Translations under genes and position numbers: made by a program | Part shown: positions 16,612-25,595 of the stretch, in pieces | Numbering within the stretch: the first letter of the stretch is position 1 | Layout of the letters: every line of letters begins with the position of its first letter | Assembly (NCBI RefSeq): GCF_001029505.1 | Contig: NZ_LEKH01000003.1 | Coordinates: 220,343-284,342 of the forward strand | Length of the DNA stretch: 64,000 nucleotides | DNA from: Rubrobacter aplysinae | GTDB taxonomy: Bacteria > Actinomycetota > Rubrobacteria > Rubrobacterales > Rubrobacteraceae | Direction of reading: 5' to 3' | Notes under the pieces: generated by a model | Seen by the model: the letters and a program-made list of their open reading frames with translations, nothing else | The model's database searches: none | What the model was told of the DNA's origin: nothing

Positions 16612-17724
16612 ATGAGTACGGATCAGAAGACCCAGAGCCAGCAGATACTGTTCACCCGCGGCGTCCCCCCCGCCGAGGCGCTCCCCGCCGAAGACCTGGG
16701 CGAGTGCTTCGACTCCGTCGTCCGCAACGACACGAGCGTCGTCCTCCAGTACGGCCAGCAGCGAGGCTACGCGCCCCTCCGCAAACAGCTAGCGGAGGAG
16801 TACGGCGTCTCCGACGACGAGGTCCTCGTCGGCAACGGCTCGTTGCAGCTCCAGGACCTCCTCTCGAAGCACCTCGTAAACGAGGAAGATGCGGTCTTTA
16901 CCGAGCAGCCGAGCTACGACCGCTCCATCCTGACCTTCCGGCGCAACGGCGCGCGCGTAACCGGCATCCCGCTGGAAGAGGACGGGATAGACGTCGAACG
17001 GCTGGAGAGGGCGCTGGAGCGCGAGGTCCCGGCGTTCTTGTACCTCGTGCCGGACTTCCAGAACCCGACCGGCGCGACGCTCTCGCTCGAGAAGCGCCGC
17101 AGGGTCGTGGAGCTGGCGGAGAGGTACGGCTTCTACATCCTGGAGGACATCCCGTATCGTAAGCTCCGGTACCGGGGCGAGGACCTGCCGCTTTTGCGCG
17201 AGCTGGACTCAGCAGGCCGCGTAATCACGGTAAGCTCGTTCAGCAAGCTCCTCAGCCCCGGAATGCGGGTCGGGTTCATGATCGGCTCGAAAGGGCTAAT
17301 AGACGACCTCACCGGCCTCGCCGAGAACACGTACCTCGCGCCCGTCCTCCCGACCCAGGCCGCAGTCTCCGAGTACATCGGGCGCGGCATGCTCGCGCCG
17401 AACGTCGAGAGCCTCAAGGAGCTGTACCGCCCGCGCTGGGAGGCGATGACCTCCTCCGTGAAGCAGGAGCTTCCGGGCGCGACGATGTTTACGTCCAACG
17501 GCGGGTTCTTCGTCGGCGTGATGCTGCCGGAGGACGCGAACACGCAGAACCTGGTGGGCCGCGCGAAGGAGCAGGGACTCGTCCTCACGCCCGGCGAGTC
17601 GTTCTTCGCCGACTCGGACGACGGGGAGCCGCCCCGCGGCGAGCGGTTCGTGCGGCTGCCGTTCTGCGCCGTTACGACGGACCAGATCGAGGAAGGTGTA
17701 AGCCGCCTCGCCGGGCTGGTGTAG
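16612..17724 (+). CDS. PLP-dependent class I/II aminotransferase (LysN/MocR-type fold)
   Basis: A 370-residue fold-type I aminotransferase. Visible are VVLQYGQQRGYAPLRKQLAE, the PDFQNPTGATLS segment with the family's conserved Asn, and the PLP-lysine segment VSSFSKLLSPGMRVGFM. The closest recognisable types are 2-aminoadipate transaminases and valine-pyruvate-like enzymes; it lacks the GntR helix-turn-helix of MocR regulators. The ATG at 16612 begins the normal length; a TTG at 16576 would add 12 residues and is adjacent to GGGGAGG. Substrate uncertain. Confidence 0.88.
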   Translation: MSTDQKTQSQQILFTRGVPPAEALPAEDLGECFDSVVRNDTSVVLQYGQQRGYAPLRKQLAEEYGVSDDEVLVGNGSLQLQDLLSKHLVNEEDAVFTEQPSYDRSILTFRRNGARVTGIPLEEDGIDVERLERALEREVPAFLYLVPDFQNPTGATLSLEKRRRVVELAERYGFYILEDIPYRKLRYRGEDLPLLRELDSAGRVITVSSFSKLLSPGMRVGFMIGSKGLIDDLTGLAENTYLAPVLPTQAAVSEYIGRGMLAPNVESLKELYRPRWEAMTSSVKQELPGATMFTSNGGFFVGVMLPEDANTQNLVGRAKEQGLVLTPGESFFADSDDGEPPRGERFVRLPFCAVTTDQIEEGVSRLAGLV

Positions 17725-17748
17725 CCGCACCTGTATCGGCGGACCGGG

Positions 17749-18981
17749 CTACTCCCCGGTCTGCCGCGATTTTCTGCCGTAGAGCCTGGTAAGGGGCGCG
17801 GCGCTCACGCCGTGGACGACTATGGAGGCGGTGATGAGCAGGCTGCCGACGGTCCACGCCTCCTCGACGCCGGTCTCGCGCAGGGCGAGCGTGGCGTAGA
17901 AAAGGGCGGCGACGCCTATCGGGCCGAACCAGCCGAAGAACAGTACGTCCTTGCGGTCCCGCAGACCGGATACCAGCGGCGAGAGCGCGGCGAGCGCCGG
18001 GAGCCGGCGGAGGAGCAGGATGCCGACGACCAGCGCGGGGGCGACCCAGCCGAGATCCCACCATCCCCCGAAAGGCAGCGACATCCCGAGCAGCGCGAAC
18101 ACCGGCAGCGTGAAGAATGAGTTGACGGCCTCCTGCTCGGACTCCTCCTCCACGCGGTAGCTATCCTCTACGGCCATGCTAAAGGCCAGCCCGGCGGCGA
18201 ACACCGCGAGCACCCCGTCGGTGCCGAGCAGCTTTGCCCCGCCGAGCACCGCGACCGAGAGCGCGATGGTGTACGCCAGAAACGAGGTCCGCTCGACCAT
18301 GCCGCTGGCCTCTGCCTTCTCTAGCAGCCAGCCGGCCCCGTAGCCGATAACCGCACCGAGAACGACCGCGCCGGTCACCTCCCACAGCACGACCTGTAGC
18401 ACCCACTCCCCGAGCGCCTCGCCGGCCGGGCGCTGGAGCATCAGGATGGAGATAAAGACCAGCGGGTAGGCCAGACCGTCGTTCGCCCCGGACTCGCCGG
18501 AGAGCAGGTGCCGGACGCGGCCCGGCAGGTTCCTGTCGGCCACGCCACCGGTAACGATGCTGCTGGCGATCACGGGGTCGGTCGGCGTGACTACGGCCCC
18601 GATGAGCATCGCCGCCCAGAACGGTAGCCCGAGCAACAAAAACGCGAGAAGCCCGCTGGCGAGCCACATCAGGACCATCACCGGCCCGAGGAGTAACGCG
18701 AGCGGCCGCCAGTGCTCCAGCACGTAGCGGCGCGGCAGCCTGAGGGCGATGCCCATGAGCGAGATCCCGAGCGTAAGCCGGGCCGCCTGCTCCAGGATAG
18801 CCTCCTGGCTACCCCACGAGGCCACGTCCAGAGCCCCCGTCACGGCGGGGCCGATCAAGACCCCCACAACGAGCGCCACGAGCGGCGTCGAGAGCAGGCT
18901 CCGCTTCAAGGGCTCCGAGAGCAGCCCGAGCACCAGCACCAGCATCCCGACCGTGAGCAGGGCTATGTTCAAAGAGCTCAA
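17749..18981 (-). CDS. Na+/H+ antiporter (CPA1, NhaP type)
   Basis: A 410-residue membrane protein with about 12 hydrophobic segments. The CPA1 signature is present: AAMLIGAVVTPTDPVIASSI and GESGANDGLAYPLVFI, in which the TDP and ND acidic residues carry the ions. Other segments include LFFGWFGPIGVAALFYATLA, also typical. It would exchange Na+ or K+ for H+ and help with salt or alkaline stress. No cytosolic regulatory domain is attached. It converges on the aminotransferase with 24 bases between the stops. Confidence 0.9.
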   Translation of the reverse strand: MSSLNIALLTVGMLVLVLGLLSEPLKRSLLSTPLVALVVGVLIGPAVTGALDVASWGSQEAILEQAARLTLGISLMGIALRLPRRYVLEHWRPLALLLGPVMVLMWLASGLLAFLLLGLPFWAAMLIGAVVTPTDPVIASSIVTGGVADRNLPGRVRHLLSGESGANDGLAYPLVFISILMLQRPAGEALGEWVLQVVLWEVTGAVVLGAVIGYGAGWLLEKAEASGMVERTSFLAYTIALSVAVLGGAKLLGTDGVLAVFAAGLAFSMAVEDSYRVEEESEQEAVNSFFTLPVFALLGMSLPFGGWWDLGWVAPALVVGILLLRRLPALAALSPLVSGLRDRKDVLFFGWFGPIGVAALFYATLALRETGVEEAWTVGSLLITASIVVHGVSAAPLTRLYGRKSRQTGE

Positions 18982-19298
18982 GTAACGCCGCCTCCACGAC
19001 TCTGTTTACCGGGACCCATAAGGAAAGTGCGATCCTACACCAGCAATCGGAGCCACGGAGGTATGTTCTCCCGTAGCCCGGACCGCCAAACACCCGGCTG
19101 GGCTCGGATGAATTCGGGTAAAAGACCCGTATCGGGGTTTTGTAGGGATTTATGGGGCCACACTGTGAAAGCTTTATTTGCCGTGCCCGCCATATACGTT
19201 TACATTACCTTTGTGTAGAAACGAGTTTTTGAGCAAACCAGCGGTCGAGACTACGGGTCTTGTCCGGTATAGCGACGAGCTAGGGGAGTTAGGGTTAC
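18982..19298. other. Intergenic region upstream of the UspA-PCP_red gene
   Basis: About 317 bases between two divergent genes. The right half becomes AT-richer (19120-19230), as expected for the promoter of the strongly built stress gene at 19299. I cannot fix -35 and -10 boxes with confidence. No open frame here looks real. Confidence 0.4.
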
Positions 19299-21734
19299 AT
19301 GTACAAAGAGGTCTACGTCCCGGTAGATAACTCCGACTACTCCAACCAGGCGTGCGTCATAGGGGTAGACGTTGCGCGCAGGTTCGGCGGCAGGGTCGCC
19401 GGCAGCCACGCCTACGCCGCAAAGATGCACGACGTGCGTTTCCGGCAGATGGAGTCGGGTCTCCCGGAGGAGTTCCGCGACGAGGACGAGATGAAGCGGC
19501 AGCGCAAGATCCACGACCAGCTCATCACCAAGGGCCTCGAGATCATCACCGACTCCTACATAGACGTACTCGAGCCCCTGTGCGAGAAGCACGAGGTCGA
19601 GCTCGTCCGCCGTTCCCTGGAAGGCAAGAACTTCAAGGTCATCGCCGACGACGTGAACGAGGGCGACTACGACCTCGTCGTCATGGGCGCGATGGGTATG
19701 GCAGCCGTCAAGGATACGGTGCTTGGTAGCGTGACCGAGCGTGTCAGCCGCCGGCTGCAGAGCGCGGACTGCCTGATCGTCAAGGACCTCGACCGCAACC
19801 CGTTCGACCACATCGTCGTCACCGTGGACGGCTCGCCGAAGTCGCTCGGCGGCCTCAAGCACGCCATAGATCTCGCGAAGGAGTTCGGTGGCACGGTCGA
19901 GGCCATCAGCGTGTTCGACCCGTACTTCCACTACGCGATGTTCCACTCTATCGCCGGGGTGCTTTCGAGCAAGGCGCAGAAGGTTTTCCGCTTCAAGGAG
20001 CAGGAGAAGCTGCACGAGGAGATCATCGACTCGGGTCTTGCAAAGATCTACACCGCCCACCTCGAGGTCGCCCGCAAGATCGCCGAGGACGAGGGCGTGG
20101 ATCTCAAGACCACTCTCCTCGCCGGCAAGCCCTTCGAGCAGACCTACAAGTACGTCGAGGAGGTGCAGCCCACGACGGTCGTGATGGGCCGCATCGGCTA
20201 CCACTCCGACGACGAGATGGACATGGGCTCGAACGCCGAGAACATGATGCGCTACCTGCCGGTAAACGTCATGGTTACCAACTTCGAGTACCAGGCTCCC
20301 GACCTGTACACCGCCGCCGAGCACATGACCTGGACCAAGGAGGCCCTGGAGCGGATGGACCGCATCCCCGGCTTCGTGGTCGGCATGGCTACGGGCGCGG
20401 TGCTGCGCTACGCGCTGGAGAAGGGCTACACGGTCATCACCGGCGGCGTCATAGACGAGGTCATCGAGAATATCCTCCCGCCGGGTGCTATGGACTCCAT
20501 GCGCGCCGTCGGCGACGAGATGCGCCGCCGCGAGGCCGAGGGCGAGGACGGATCGGTAGACTCCCTGTTCCAGGACTTCGACGAGCGAACCGCGAACAAG
20601 AACGCCGCGAATGGGACCAACGGCAACGGCTCAAACGGCAACGGTCACAAGTCAGAGAAGGAAGAGTTCCTCGCAAACGGCGCGGGCGGCTACGGCCAGT
20701 CCGAGTACGAGGGTGATGTGGTCGGGGTATCGGAGGAGGTACAGAACGAGATATCCCGCGCAGCCCAGGGCCACGACCGCTACGAGTGCGATAACTGCCG
20801 CTACGTGGCGAAGGGCATGCCCGCCCAGTGTCCGGTCTGCGGCATGGACCCGACCCACTTCCACGCGGTTGACGCCGAGATCACCCAGATCCAGGGCGAC
20901 GAGAGCCTGGAGACCTCGAACGTCTACGACGGCCGCGAGCTGCTGTGGACCGACGACGCAAAGCGCCTGCTGGACTCGCTAGAGGCCTGGCAGGAGAAGC
21001 GCCGCGTCATGGCCCGCGTCGAGAAGAGCGCCCTCAAGAAGGGCTACACCACGATCACCCGCGAGTACGTCGAGCAGTGCTACCGCGAGGAGACCGGCCG
21101 CGACTACTACGAGACGACATCCGGCCCCACGAGCACCGACGCCCACGCCTACCCCCAGCGCGACACAAACGGTAGCAACGGCAGTGCGCCAGTGGTAGAA
21201 GAGACGAACGGCAACGGCTCCGCCCCGACCGGCTCGGCCTGCCCGGTAAGCCACGCCAAGGAGAAGGTCGAGCAGGAGACCGGCGCGAGTTGCCCGGTAG
21301 ACCACTCCTCGTTCGCAAAGGCCGGAGCCCAGGTCCCCGAGGGCGGCTCCAAGGAGTTCGCCTGGACCGGCGACGCCATCGAGCGGCTGGAGCGCGCGCC
21401 GAGAGGCTTCATGCGCAACATCTCCCGCAACATGACCGAGAAGCTCGCCCGCGAGCGCGGCGTACAGGAGATAGACCTCCCGCTCGTCGAGGACTCGCTG
21501 AGCGGGGCGCGCGACACGATGGAAGACGTTATAACGGGTCAGATCTCCATCGCAGACCTCGCCAAGGACCACGGCCAGTCCGTCGAGGGCGAGAACGGCG
21601 AGGCCCCGCACCCGAACATGACCGTCACCATGGTCTGCCCAACCTGCACCGAGGAGCTAGAGGGCGTCCAGCCCCCCGAGGAGTGCCCGGTCTGCGGAGC
21701 CCCCGGCGAGGAGTTCGAGGCCAAGGAGCTATAA
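19299..21734 (+). CDS. UspA-UspA / PCP_red / rubredoxin-like multidomain stress protein
   Basis: An 811-residue modular protein. Residues 1-162 and about 168-330 are two universal stress (UspA) domains: VYVPVDNSDYS and DLVVMGAMGM, then IVVTVDGSPKS and TVVMGRIGYH. PCP_red domains (known from the protochlorophyllide reductase 57-kDa subunit) appear at about 342-392 (MTWTKEALERMDRIP), 547-595 (LLWTDDAKRLLDSL) and 687-735 (FAWTGDAIERLERAP). Two rubredoxin-like CxxC knuckle pairs are at about 497-514 (CDNC, CPVC) and 780-799 (CPTC, CPVC). Asn/Gly/Ser linkers separate the parts, and ACPVSH and SCPVDH lie in one linker. It is not a photosynthesis enzyme; a redox-sensing or electron-transfer stress role is inferred, supported by the ferredoxin gene downstream. 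Confidence 0.85.
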   Translation: MYKEVYVPVDNSDYSNQACVIGVDVARRFGGRVAGSHAYAAKMHDVRFRQMESGLPEEFRDEDEMKRQRKIHDQLITKGLEIITDSYIDVLEPLCEKHEVELVRRSLEGKNFKVIADDVNEGDYDLVVMGAMGMAAVKDTVLGSVTERVSRRLQSADCLIVKDLDRNPFDHIVVTVDGSPKSLGGLKHAIDLAKEFGGTVEAISVFDPYFHYAMFHSIAGVLSSKAQKVFRFKEQEKLHEEIIDSGLAKIYTAHLEVARKIAEDEGVDLKTTLLAGKPFEQTYKYVEEVQPTTVVMGRIGYHSDDEMDMGSNAENMMRYLPVNVMVTNFEYQAPDLYTAAEHMTWTKEALERMDRIPGFVVGMATGAVLRYALEKGYTVITGGVIDEVIENILPPGAMDSMRAVGDEMRRREAEGEDGSVDSLFQDFDERTANKNAANGTNGNGSNGNGHKSEKEEFLANGAGGYGQSEYEGDVVGVSEEVQNEISRAAQGHDRYECDNCRYVAKGMPAQCPVCGMDPTHFHAVDAEITQIQGDESLETSNVYDGRELLWTDDAKRLLDSLEAWQEKRRVMARVEKSALKKGYTTITREYVEQCYREETGRDYYETTSGPTSTDAHAYPQRDTNGSNGSAPVVEETNGNGSAPTGSACPVSHAKEKVEQETGASCPVDHSSFAKAGAQVPEGGSKEFAWTGDAIERLERAPRGFMRNISRNMTEKLARERGVQEIDLPLVEDSLSGARDTMEDVITGQISIADLAKDHGQSVEGENGEAPHPNMTVTMVCPTCTEELEGVQPPEECPVCGAPGEEFEAKEL

Positions 21735-21759
21735 CGCGGCCGCGATAACGGCAAACCAC

Positions 21760-21793
21760 AGAGCCCCGGCCCACAGGATGGGTTCGGGGCTCT
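21760..21793 (+). terminator. Hairpin between the UspA-PCP_red gene and the ferredoxin gene
   Basis: AGAGCCCCG at 21760-21768 pairs perfectly with CGGGGCTCT at 21785-21793, and TTTC follows at once. It looks like a weak intrinsic terminator or a processing hairpin placed between two genes that otherwise look like an operon, and could set different levels for the two products. Confidence 0.6.
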
Positions 21794-21818
21794 TTCAACG
21801 GAGCGAGAGAGGCACGAG

Positions 21819-22088
21819 TTGGCGCAAACCCACAAGGTCACCTTCAAGCAGAGCGGCATCACCATAGACGTGGCCGAAGACGAGTACATCCTCGAAAAAG
21901 CCGAGGAAGCCGGCCTCACCCTCCCCTACGACTGCCGCAGCGGAACCTGCGTCACCTGCTCCCAGATGTGCCTCTCCGGCGAGATAGACCAGGACATGGC
22001 CTTCGCCATCGACGATGACGACGCCGAGCAGGGCTGGCGACTCATCTGCATCGGCAGCCCGCTATCTGATGTGGAACTAGATATTTAG
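21819..22088 (+). CDS. Plant-type 2Fe-2S ferredoxin
   Basis: An 89-residue ferredoxin. The cluster ligands are the three cysteines in CRSGTCVTC (residues about 39-47) with the fourth in RLICIGSP near residue 80, the normal CX4CX2C...C layout; LPYDCRSGTC is the classic loop. The protein is acidic, as photosynthetic-type ferredoxins are. TTG start behind GAGAGG. It follows the UspA-PCP_red gene by 84 bases with a hairpin in between and could be its redox partner. Confidence 0.93.
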   Translation: MAQTHKVTFKQSGITIDVAEDEYILEKAEEAGLTLPYDCRSGTCVTCSQMCLSGEIDQDMAFAIDDDDAEQGWRLICIGSPLSDVELDI

Positions 22089-22112
22089 GCGTTTGCAGAA
22101 AGTAACAGACTA

Positions 22113-23615
22113 TTACGCTGCTCCCTGCACCATCTCTAGAGCATCGCGATAGATGAATGGAACCCAATAAGTAGGAACTTCTTTAGCTTTACGTTTCTCA
22201 AAGAACCCAATTTCGACAAGTTTTTCGGCCATTGAAGAGGCTTCTGTCCTATCAACCTCCCAAACTTTCATTAAGCTTTCGACAGTCTGTTCAGTCTTCT
22301 GCCCATCTAAAAGGTTTAGCCAAGGTTCAAGTGTAGGATGCTCAGCACAAAGAGTCTGCTCAAATCTAACTCTAGAAACCGGCTTCAAAGCTTCTTTCAA
22401 AGCACCTCTCTCAAACAACGCTTCTTCTGGAGGTTCTTCTAACCCAGTCTCTAATCTCTGCAATTGCTCTTCCCTCGCAGAAGATAAGAAATGTATCAAC
22501 TCGCGAGGGGCAGTCTGGTTTATGGGGTCTCCTGTACGAGAAATTATCCATCCAAGAGTGTCTGGATTCCTAGAACCTACATCAACTTGTCTAGGAAACA
22601 AACGATAGAAAAATTCTTCTTGCCTTTGTGAATCGCTCAAGACTTCATCAAAATTTACGTTGTATGCTTCTCGGAGCGTGGTGTTATGTAGCAGTCTGCG
22701 AATTACTAGATTTAGCAGATTAGTTTTGTCCCACTTTATCGTAGTGCTTTTGGTTATATGGCTTGCTTCGCGGAATCCTTCTCCTCTAATCCTCTGCCAT
22801 ATATCGCTGCGTAGAAAAATTTTAAGCGATATACGACTGTACTGTATTAGGTCTAAGTAGACTCTAAAGAGCGCGCGCAGAGCGTTACGCTCTAGCTCCT
22901 CAGTTTCTGCGAAAGCTACATCTAAGCGATCAAGAAGTAGCCATAAGTTGATATCGTTCTCTTTTAGAGTCGCCTCTGCTCGTTCAAGCAAGTCATCAAC
23001 TGAAATCAATCCAAAATCTCTATGTTCTGCACTAGGTTCACGAAATATAATCTTCCCGGAAAGCCCTACTGGTGTTCCAGTAACTGGATCAATACGAAGT
23101 CCCCCTTCCAACGACTCTGCTTTGAACAAGCTTCGCACGTAATCTAAGGCAGAACGTAGTCTTGCTCGCAAAGTTACTTGTTTTTGCAGAAGTCCAGCAT
23201 CCTCTAAAGCACTCGTGATCTGTTTTGCATCATCGTTGTATATCCCATAGTCTCGAAGATGATCTGCGATTAATGACAATAAGTAGAGTTTCCACAACTC
23301 TCGCAGTTCCCTCTCGCTCGTAGGAGGATCTTCTGTGAGAGAACCAAAAGCCGTTGCTCCGCGAGGATTCTCGGCTGGTACGATCATTACCCCATGCTCG
23401 TCAAACAGGCGATCTTCACGATAATTAAGCAATGCATATATAGCGCTTTTCCCGGCTCCCTTAGTACCGTAGACTATGTCTACTTCTCCTGTATATATTC
23501 TGCGCCACTGATCAGTCTCAACAAAGTATTTACCTAGCTCATCTACTTCTTCCTCGGCTACCCGCTTTCCAAAGGTCGTGTCTTGAAGAACTTGCTCTTT
23601 AGAGACTGGAGCCAT
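22113..23615 (-). CDS. P-loop ATPase of the Sll1717 type
   Basis: A 500-residue ATPase in clearly AT-richer DNA with codon use unlike its neighbours. Walker A is GTKGAGKSAIYALL near residues 50-63; Walker B is LWLLLDRLDVAF near residues 226-237. Other family features are an early IYTGEVDIVYG strand and a sensor-like IFLRSDIWQRI. The C-terminal part resembles winged-helix (VWEVDRTEASSMAEKLVEIG). It resembles STAND/KAP-like ATPases, of which several act in phage defence, but no effector domain or partner gene is visible. ATG start after GGAGGG. It is probably acquired by transfer. Confidence 0.78.
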   Translation of the reverse strand: MAPVSKEQVLQDTTFGKRVAEEEVDELGKYFVETDQWRRIYTGEVDIVYGTKGAGKSAIYALLNYREDRLFDEHGVMIVPAENPRGATAFGSLTEDPPTSERELRELWKLYLLSLIADHLRDYGIYNDDAKQITSALEDAGLLQKQVTLRARLRSALDYVRSLFKAESLEGGLRIDPVTGTPVGLSGKIIFREPSAEHRDFGLISVDDLLERAEATLKENDINLWLLLDRLDVAFAETEELERNALRALFRVYLDLIQYSRISLKIFLRSDIWQRIRGEGFREASHITKSTTIKWDKTNLLNLVIRRLLHNTTLREAYNVNFDEVLSDSQRQEEFFYRLFPRQVDVGSRNPDTLGWIISRTGDPINQTAPRELIHFLSSAREEQLQRLETGLEEPPEEALFERGALKEALKPVSRVRFEQTLCAEHPTLEPWLNLLDGQKTEQTVESLMKVWEVDRTEASSMAEKLVEIGFFEKRKAKEVPTYWVPFIYRDALEMVQGAA

Positions 23616-23751
23616 AGTTTTCCCTCCGATGCCTGCTCATCATTTCCTGGTGGCACATTATAAAAGCGATCGGAAGCATGTCCGTAGCCGACCTGCTGTA
23701 CAGCTTCCCAGGGCAGGTCGCGGTAAGCAGGCCAGCAGTGATCTTCTCGCT

Positions 23752-24795
23752 TTACATATCGTCCAGGATCGACCGGATCTTGCGCGAGTAGGCCGGGTCG
23801 GTGGCCCAGGCTCCGCCACCGAGCTGGCTGATCCTCTTTACCCACCAGCCCCGGTTCTTCTGGGCGGCGCGGGCGTCGTAGAAGCGGTCGTGGGGTTTAC
23901 CGATTGGCTTCTTGCCGGTGTAGGCGGCCATGTGGTTTACGTGCATCCTGACCCCGGCGCGGGCGGTTCTGGGGCGTTCGAAGTCCCGTGGCTCGTCGCC
24001 GACGATACCGCCCTTCTTTATGCCGGCCATGTTCCAGGGCTTTGAGTCGCCGCCGTAGCGGCCCTTTCCGGTCTCCAGGATGGACTGGGCGACGAGCACG
24101 TCGGGGGCGATGTTCCTCCGAGGCGCGAGGTCATAGTAGATGGGGATGGTGCGCATTATGTAGCGGGAGGCTCCGACGGAGCGGGCGTATCTCACGGCTT
24201 CTCTCTGGGTGTACCTCGGGGCTCCGAGCATGGCGTCCGGGCCGCGGGTGCGCCGCGTATTGGTGCCGGAGTCGCCGCTGGTCTGACGGGGCGTCACGCG
24301 TACCACTCTAACGGCGTCGGCGATCACGTACCCTCTCCCCCTAGCGTTGCGGGAGACGAAGACCTTGTTGTTGTCGCCGCGTGCGATCCTGTGTACGCCG
24401 AGCTTTACCCACCGGCCCCCGGTCCGGCGTTGGTCCACGCGCTTCCACCGCATGCCGCTCGTGGTGCGCACGCCGAAGGCGGTCCCGGCGTTGTAGCCGC
24501 GGTTGGCGGGCCAGCGGGCGTACACGGCGTAGCGGGCGGTGGCGGGTATCCTAACCTTGTAGCGGGCCGGGCGAGCCTTTGCGGGGCGGGCGTAGGCGTA
24601 GCTCTTGCCAAAACGCTCTTTGCTGTAGGAGCTGGTCCTCCACGCGCCGGGAGCCTGGAAGCGATTATCCTGGGCGTTGTCCACGGTCATCGAGTACGGC
24701 CTGCTCTCGGCACTCTGTGCGGTCAGCAAGGCCACCACCGAGGCCACGCCGACTGCGAGCAACACCACCACCAGGCTCTTTGCGCTCCGCTCCAC
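23752..24795 (-). CDS. Secreted glucosaminidase (peptidoglycan hydrolase) with golvesin-like domain
   Basis: A 347-residue exported protein. A signal segment occupies residues 6-28 (LVVVLLAVGVASVVALL). A golvesin-C-terminal-like carbohydrate-binding domain follows at about 35-160 (VDNAQDNRFQAPGAWRTSSY; VFVSRNARGRGYVIADAVRV). The C-terminal mannosyl-glycoprotein endo-beta-N-acetylglucosaminidase-type domain includes ILETGKGRYGGDSKPWNMAG, in which the Glu is the expected acid catalyst. Highly basic. GTG start after GGAGGGGG. It would cut glycan strands in wall growth. About 290 bases upstream of it (24796-25085) hold no convincing gene. Confidence 0.85.
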   Translation of the reverse strand: MERSAKSLVVVLLAVGVASVVALLTAQSAESRPYSMTVDNAQDNRFQAPGAWRTSSYSKERFGKSYAYARPAKARPARYKVRIPATARYAVYARWPANRGYNAGTAFGVRTTSGMRWKRVDQRRTGGRWVKLGVHRIARGDNNKVFVSRNARGRGYVIADAVRVVRVTPRQTSGDSGTNTRRTRGPDAMLGAPRYTQREAVRYARSVGASRYIMRTIPIYYDLAPRRNIAPDVLVAQSILETGKGRYGGDSKPWNMAGIKKGGIVGDEPRDFERPRTARAGVRMHVNHMAAYTGKKPIGKPHDRFYDARAAQKNRGWWVKRISQLGGGAWATDPAYSRKIRSILDDM

Positions 24796-25085
24796 TCTCT
24801 TCCCCCTCCGGCTCCCGGACCACCCCCGGCGGTCACCCTGCAGACGGGTATATATCGGCCCGGCGGCGGAAAGACTTTAGCGTTTGTCTGATGCCCGGCG
24901 AAAAATCTTTGCGGGACTCACGAAAGAGTCTCTGCATCACGCGCTCTGGTAGATGGGTGATAGGACGAGACACGAGCCAAAAGCTGCCACTGGCAAGGCC
25001 GGGGAGTAAAGAGAGTAGCTTCCTGTAGCTCGGTGATGAGGGCTGCGGTGCTCCATCGAGCACGGAGGTCATTGGCTGCTCTCCC

Positions 25086-25568
25086 CTACCTTGAAGTGGC
25101 TCTGGAGAGCCTGCCTCTCTGGTCTAATATACCGGCCTTCTTCTGATATCTACCACGCCGTCCAGAGCCCCAGGCGTAGAGCGCCATCCCCGCTATCATG
25201 GAGACCACGAAGGCGAACACCGGCGTGAGCCCGGTCGAGAGCGCCGCCACCGCCGGGCCCGGACAGAAACCGGATAGCCCCCATCCGAGGCCGAACGCCG
25301 CGGCGCCTCCCAGAAGACGCCCGTCCAGGGCGGTCTTCGCGGGCAGCGCGAACCCGCTCGCGAGGACCGGACGAGGGCGCTTGAGGATAAAGAAGAACGC
25401 CGGAACCGTGACCAGGAGCGCCCCGCCCATTACGAACGCCAGCGTGGGATCCCACCGACCGGCGAAGTTCAGGAAACCTATTACCTTGGCCGGGTTCATC
25501 ATGCCGGACAAGGCGAGGCCAAGCCCGAACGTGGTACCGGAGATCAAAGCTACCAAGATCCGTAACAT
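25086..25568 (-). CDS. YeeE/YedE-family half transporter (sulfur transport), second half
   Basis: A 160-residue membrane protein with four hydrophobic segments. It shows the DUF395 pattern: LRILVALISGTTFGLGLALS, GMMNPAKVIGFLNFAGRWDPT and GWGLSGFCPGPAVAAL, in which the Cys after GF is the conserved one thought to relay sulfur. Relatives such as TsuA import thiosulfate. The ATG at 25568 has GGAGGGG upstream; the apparent upstream extension is spurious. It is 27 bases after its partner gene, with which it should form one transporter. Confidence 0.9.
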   Translation of the reverse strand: MLRILVALISGTTFGLGLALSGMMNPAKVIGFLNFAGRWDPTLAFVMGGALLVTVPAFFFILKRPRPVLASGFALPAKTALDGRLLGGAAAFGLGWGLSGFCPGPAVAALSTGLTPVFAFVVSMIAGMALYAWGSGRRGRYQKKAGILDQRGRLSRATSR

Positions 25569-25595
25569 TACTATCCCCTCCCTTCTCGGAGTCAC

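Noticed and set aside
19299..21734. Light-independent protochlorophyllide reductase or other photosynthesis gene.
   Set aside because: Only the small PCP_red domain is shared; the nitrogenase-like part and all other chlorophyll genes are missing.
23558..23845. A 95-residue minus-strand ORF upstream of the AT-rich ATPase.
   Set aside because: It overlaps the ATPase start and the wall hydrolase end in another frame and has no protein-like pattern.
24833..25072. A 79-residue minus-strand ORF upstream of the wall hydrolase.
   Set aside because: No recognised family, no ribosome binding site, and composition typical of noncoding frames.
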